Below, piece after piece: positions 19,369-20,984 of a stretch of 20,984 nt of DNA. Position 1 is the stretch's first letter; each line of letters opens with the position of its first letter. The stretch comes from a virus. The notes under the pieces were generated by a model that had not been told where the DNA came from, made no database searches, and saw nothing but the letters and a program-made list of their open reading frames with translations. The stretch lies in IMG/VR virus record IMGVR_UViG_3300046010_006940, positions 1 to 20,984 of that record. One strand, 5' to 3'. Position numbers and translations under genes: made by a program.

Positions 19369-19916
19369 TTATTAGGCAATCGACAGCACGCACGATTCTG
19401 GTTGGTCCGGTACTGGACTCGACAGGAGCGGCAAAGACTGACGAAGTTGTCGGAAATATCAAGGTGACGAAAAACGGCACAGTCGGGGCCGCTGACGGAT
19501 CAGCAACGCTCACTCACGATCATGCTGGGAAATACAAACTGGCATTGACAGCAAACGATTGCGACACCGTTGGCGTGTTGGAAATCAGCCTGAACAGCGG
19601 CACAAATGACATGCCGGTCAAGGCTTGCAATGTAATCGAAACGGCCATTTGGGATGCTTTGTTTGCAGATGGTGCGACCGGGTTGTTACCAGCAGATGTT
19701 ACACATTTCGGCGGGACTGCTGGCACGTTCGACACTGGAAAACCAACAGCGGTACTGGACTCCTCTACTCAAACGCAGATCGACAAAATCGAGGCAGTCG
19801 TGGCTGGAACAGTCAGCGGAGCCGGCACATCAACGGAAGTCTTTGTTGGGCCATCTGCGACGGTGACAATTACTGTTGATGCGAGTGGAAACCGTTCGAA
19901 TGTGAGTGTGTCATGA
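19365..19916 (+). CDS. Probable virion-associated beta-rich protein (183 aa)
   Basis: Starts with ATGA on the LamG gene. The sequence is rich in Thr, Val, Gly and Ala with short strands, containing RTILVGPVLDSTGAAKTD, ITKNG-like turns and a DHAGKYKLALTANDCDTVGVLEISL segment. This layout resembles phage appendage proteins of the baseplate or fibre region. The last 18 residues are repeated-looking Val/Thr/Ser strands. Not identified more precisely. Confidence 0.65.
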   Translation: MIIRQSTARTILVGPVLDSTGAAKTDEVVGNIKVTKNGTVGAADGSATLTHDHAGKYKLALTANDCDTVGVLEISLNSGTNDMPVKACNVIETAIWDALFADGATGLLPADVTHFGGTAGTFDTGKPTAVLDSSTQTQIDKIEAVVAGTVSGAGTSTEVFVGPSATVTITVDASGNRSNVSVS

Positions 19917-20122
19917 GTTTAAGAACATTTGCACAACGCACGGTTGCGGCACGAACGTTTATGGCGAGAACGTTCAACGGCAACGGCGTGACCATCACAG
20001 ATCCAGTCAGCGGGTGGATCGCACCGACTGTGAAGCGGCATTTTGTCGCATCGGTGGCTAATAGGTTGAGCATTACGACGCCACAGGACAGAGTTTGGAT
20101 TGCGAGGGCTGACAATGGCTGA
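19913..20122 (+). CDS. Hypothetical small protein (69 aa)
   Basis: ATGA overlap with the previous gene. The N-terminal half holds a partly repeated TFAQRTVAARTFMARTFNG motif (ARTF twice), followed by a beta-rich, soluble part (VTITDPVSGWIAP, RLSITTPQDRVWIA). Its end overlaps the next gene by 8 bases. It is probably another small virion-associated protein, since it lies between two beta-rich genes. Function unknown. Confidence 0.6.
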   Translation: MSLRTFAQRTVAARTFMARTFNGNGVTITDPVSGWIAPTVKRHFVASVANRLSITTPQDRVWIARADNG

Positions 20123-20498
20123 ATGTGTGCAGTCAATCAATGTCATTTGTAAGCATGTGGAATCAAACGACACCTACTACGTCGATTTGGCTCCACGTCT
20201 TGGAACGGGTGAAACGGTCAGCAGCATTACGTCAGTCACGCCATCTGACGCAAACATGACTGCAGCATCGGCGACGGTGTTGACCGGAGCAACAACAGTC
20301 ACGACGACAACACGGGATGAGGCCGGAAACACGACAACCGGAACTTATGTCATTGCAGCAAACAAGGGGGCATCGTTCACGCTGACAGGTGGTTCAACTG
20401 GGGCAGGATGCAGCACAGTTACAGTCAAGTTCGTCAAGAGTACAGGAAAGGCAGATGCCGTTGATTGCAGGGTTGAGGTTCATGGAGTTGATGTATGA
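20115..20498 (+). CDS. Probable virion-associated beta-rich protein (127 aa)
   Basis: ATG 20115 overlaps the previous gene; an upstream start at 20100 would add five residues and is less likely. The sequence is dominated by Thr, Ser, Ala, Val and Gly in strand-forming patterns (SSITSVTPSDANMTAASATV, VTTTTRDEAGNTTTGTYV, ASFTLTGGSTGAGCSTVTV), as in phage tail or head-decoration Ig-like domains. Four cysteines are scattered. End overlaps the next frame as ATGA. Confidence 0.65.
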   Translation: MAECVQSINVICKHVESNDTYYVDLAPRLGTGETVSSITSVTPSDANMTAASATVLTGATTVTTTTRDEAGNTTTGTYVIAANKGASFTLTGGSTGAGCSTVTVKFVKSTGKADAVDCRVEVHGVDV

Positions 20499-20626
20499 GA
20501 ATCATGGGCATCCCGCGTGAGCTTTACATTCAATGTACAGCACAGCGTTACGCTGCAAATTGTCGATCGTGTGAGAGTGAAGGGTGGACATTGTTGGATC
20601 GTAGGCACCGCAGTTATCACTATTAG
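20495..20626 (+). CDS. Small cysteine- and arginine-rich protein (43 aa)
   Basis: An ATGA overlap opens a 43-codon frame. It contains CTAQRYAANCRSC, three cysteines of which the last two (residues 23 and 26) form a CxxC, and a basic C-terminus (DRRHRSYHY). This could be half of a metal-binding site. The coupling argues for a real gene, but it is short and no family is recognised. It is the last gene of the virion block before the HNH gene. Confidence 0.5.
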   Translation: MRIMGIPRELYIQCTAQRYAANCRSCESEGWTLLDRRHRSYHY

Positions 20627-20652
20627 AAAGATTTATTGAATAGGGCAGTCTA

Positions 20653-20946
20653 ATGCCATCGGCACCAAAAACATTTAGGAGCAGCGAAAGACGCAAGGAG
20701 CGGGAGCAGTTTAGGGGGTCAAAGCAGAGCCGTGGCTATGGTGGGGAGTGGGAACGGATCAGTCTGTTGAAGCGACAACAAAGTCCGGTGTGTGAGGTGT
20801 GCAAGAATGCTCCTGCTGATGATGTTGATCATATTACCCCATTCGATGGGGTGAATGACCCAAAGCGGACAGAATGGCAGAACCTGCAAAGCATCTGCAG
20901 AGCCTGCCACAACGGCAAGACTCATGGGAGGGGGCGAAAATGTTGA
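20653..20946 (+). CDS. HNH endonuclease
   Basis: The 97-aa product is a small HNH nuclease. Visible are a basic N-terminus, RGYGGEWERISLLKRQQSPVC (about 27-47), CEVCKNAPADDVDHITPF with two zinc cysteines (47 and 50) and the catalytic Asp59-His60, the middle WQNLQSICRACH with Asn77 and cysteines 82 and 85, and the final His in KTHG (91). Phages commonly carry this type next to the terminase, where it takes part in genome packaging cleavage; homing is an alternative. It is preceded by a 26-bp gap with no gene. Confidence 0.88.
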   Translation: MPSAPKTFRSSERRKEREQFRGSKQSRGYGGEWERISLLKRQQSPVCEVCKNAPADDVDHITPFDGVNDPKRTEWQNLQSICRACHNGKTHGRGRKC

Positions 20947-20984
20947 GAACGATAAAACGGCAGAACCGCCCTTTTCTCCCCCCT
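20940..20984 (+). CDS. Start of an unidentified gene (cut by window edge)
   Basis: An ATG at 20940 overlaps the HNH gene end by 7 bases, has GGGAGGGGGC just upstream as a strong ribosome binding site, and remains open for 15 codons to the right edge (MLRTIKRQNRPFLPP). In phages the gene after an HNH endonuclease is often a small terminase subunit, but too little is present to say. Confidence 0.4.
   Translation, partial: MLRTIKRQNRPFLPP

Noticed and set aside
1-20984. Minus-strand genes
   Set aside because: All longer minus-strand frames are opposite clearly coding + strand genes, have unlikely composition, and lack coupled arrangements or ribosome binding sites.
1-20984. CRISPR array, insertion sequence, integrase or attachment site
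   Set aside because: No spaced identical repeats of the needed length, no transposase or recombinase motifs and no duplicated tRNA end were found.

Overview
The window is a compact stretch of a tailed bacteriophage (or prophage) genome. Every supported gene lies on the + strand. Most genes are short, and neighbours usually overlap by a few bases (ATGA or TAATG junctions), so long stretches should be translated as coupled operons. No rRNA, convincing tRNA, CRISPR array, insertion sequence, integrase or attachment site was seen. The host cannot be fixed from the sequence. The general look of the proteins and the presence of a CsrA-type regulator would fit a planctomycete or another Gram-negative host, but that is inference.

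Region by region: (1) 1-1109 holds the end of an unrecognised gene and a coiled-coil protein. (2) 1110-1767 is the largest gene-poor gap, with two promoters, a structured RNA segment and an intrinsic terminator. (3) 1768-4291 is an SNF2-type helicase, a beta-class DNA methyltransferase and a 60-aa protein in one coupled operon. (4) 4302-9151 is an early operon of small proteins: clamp-motif, zinc-finger and winged-helix-like proteins, a phage CsrA behind a heavily folded leader, a RusA-type Holliday junction resolvase and a 333-aa putative recombination protein. (5) 9159-12261 is the replication module: a zinc-finger protein, an initiator/helicase-loader-like protein, a stand-alone primase-polymerase domain and a DnaB-type helicase carrying a primase-C-terminal-like domain. 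(6) 12300-14348 holds a ribbon-helix-helix regulator and several small accessory genes separated by gaps that share short sequence words. (7) 14449-17569 is a lysis-like block: holin-like membrane protein, other small membrane proteins, a papain-like cysteine peptidase and a lipoprotein. (8) 17624-20626 holds probable virion appendage genes, including a LamG/concanavalin-fold protein. (9) 20653 to the right edge is an HNH endonuclease, which in phages usually precedes the terminase genes.

The main regulatory observation is a repeated layout. A TTGACA promoter with a 17-bp spacer is followed by a leader of about 100 nt and an intrinsic terminator, and the next gene starts 13-16 nt after the T-run. 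It occurs before the helicase, the 4449 gene and the 9317 gene. The csrA leader also ends in a long stem followed by a short T-run. This looks like an attenuation or small-RNA layout shared by the phage's operons. The second main observation is an array of GTAA(A)C-type sites spaced about 10 bp apart, both in front of and inside the replication gene, which suggests a lambda-like origin or an autoregulatory operator.
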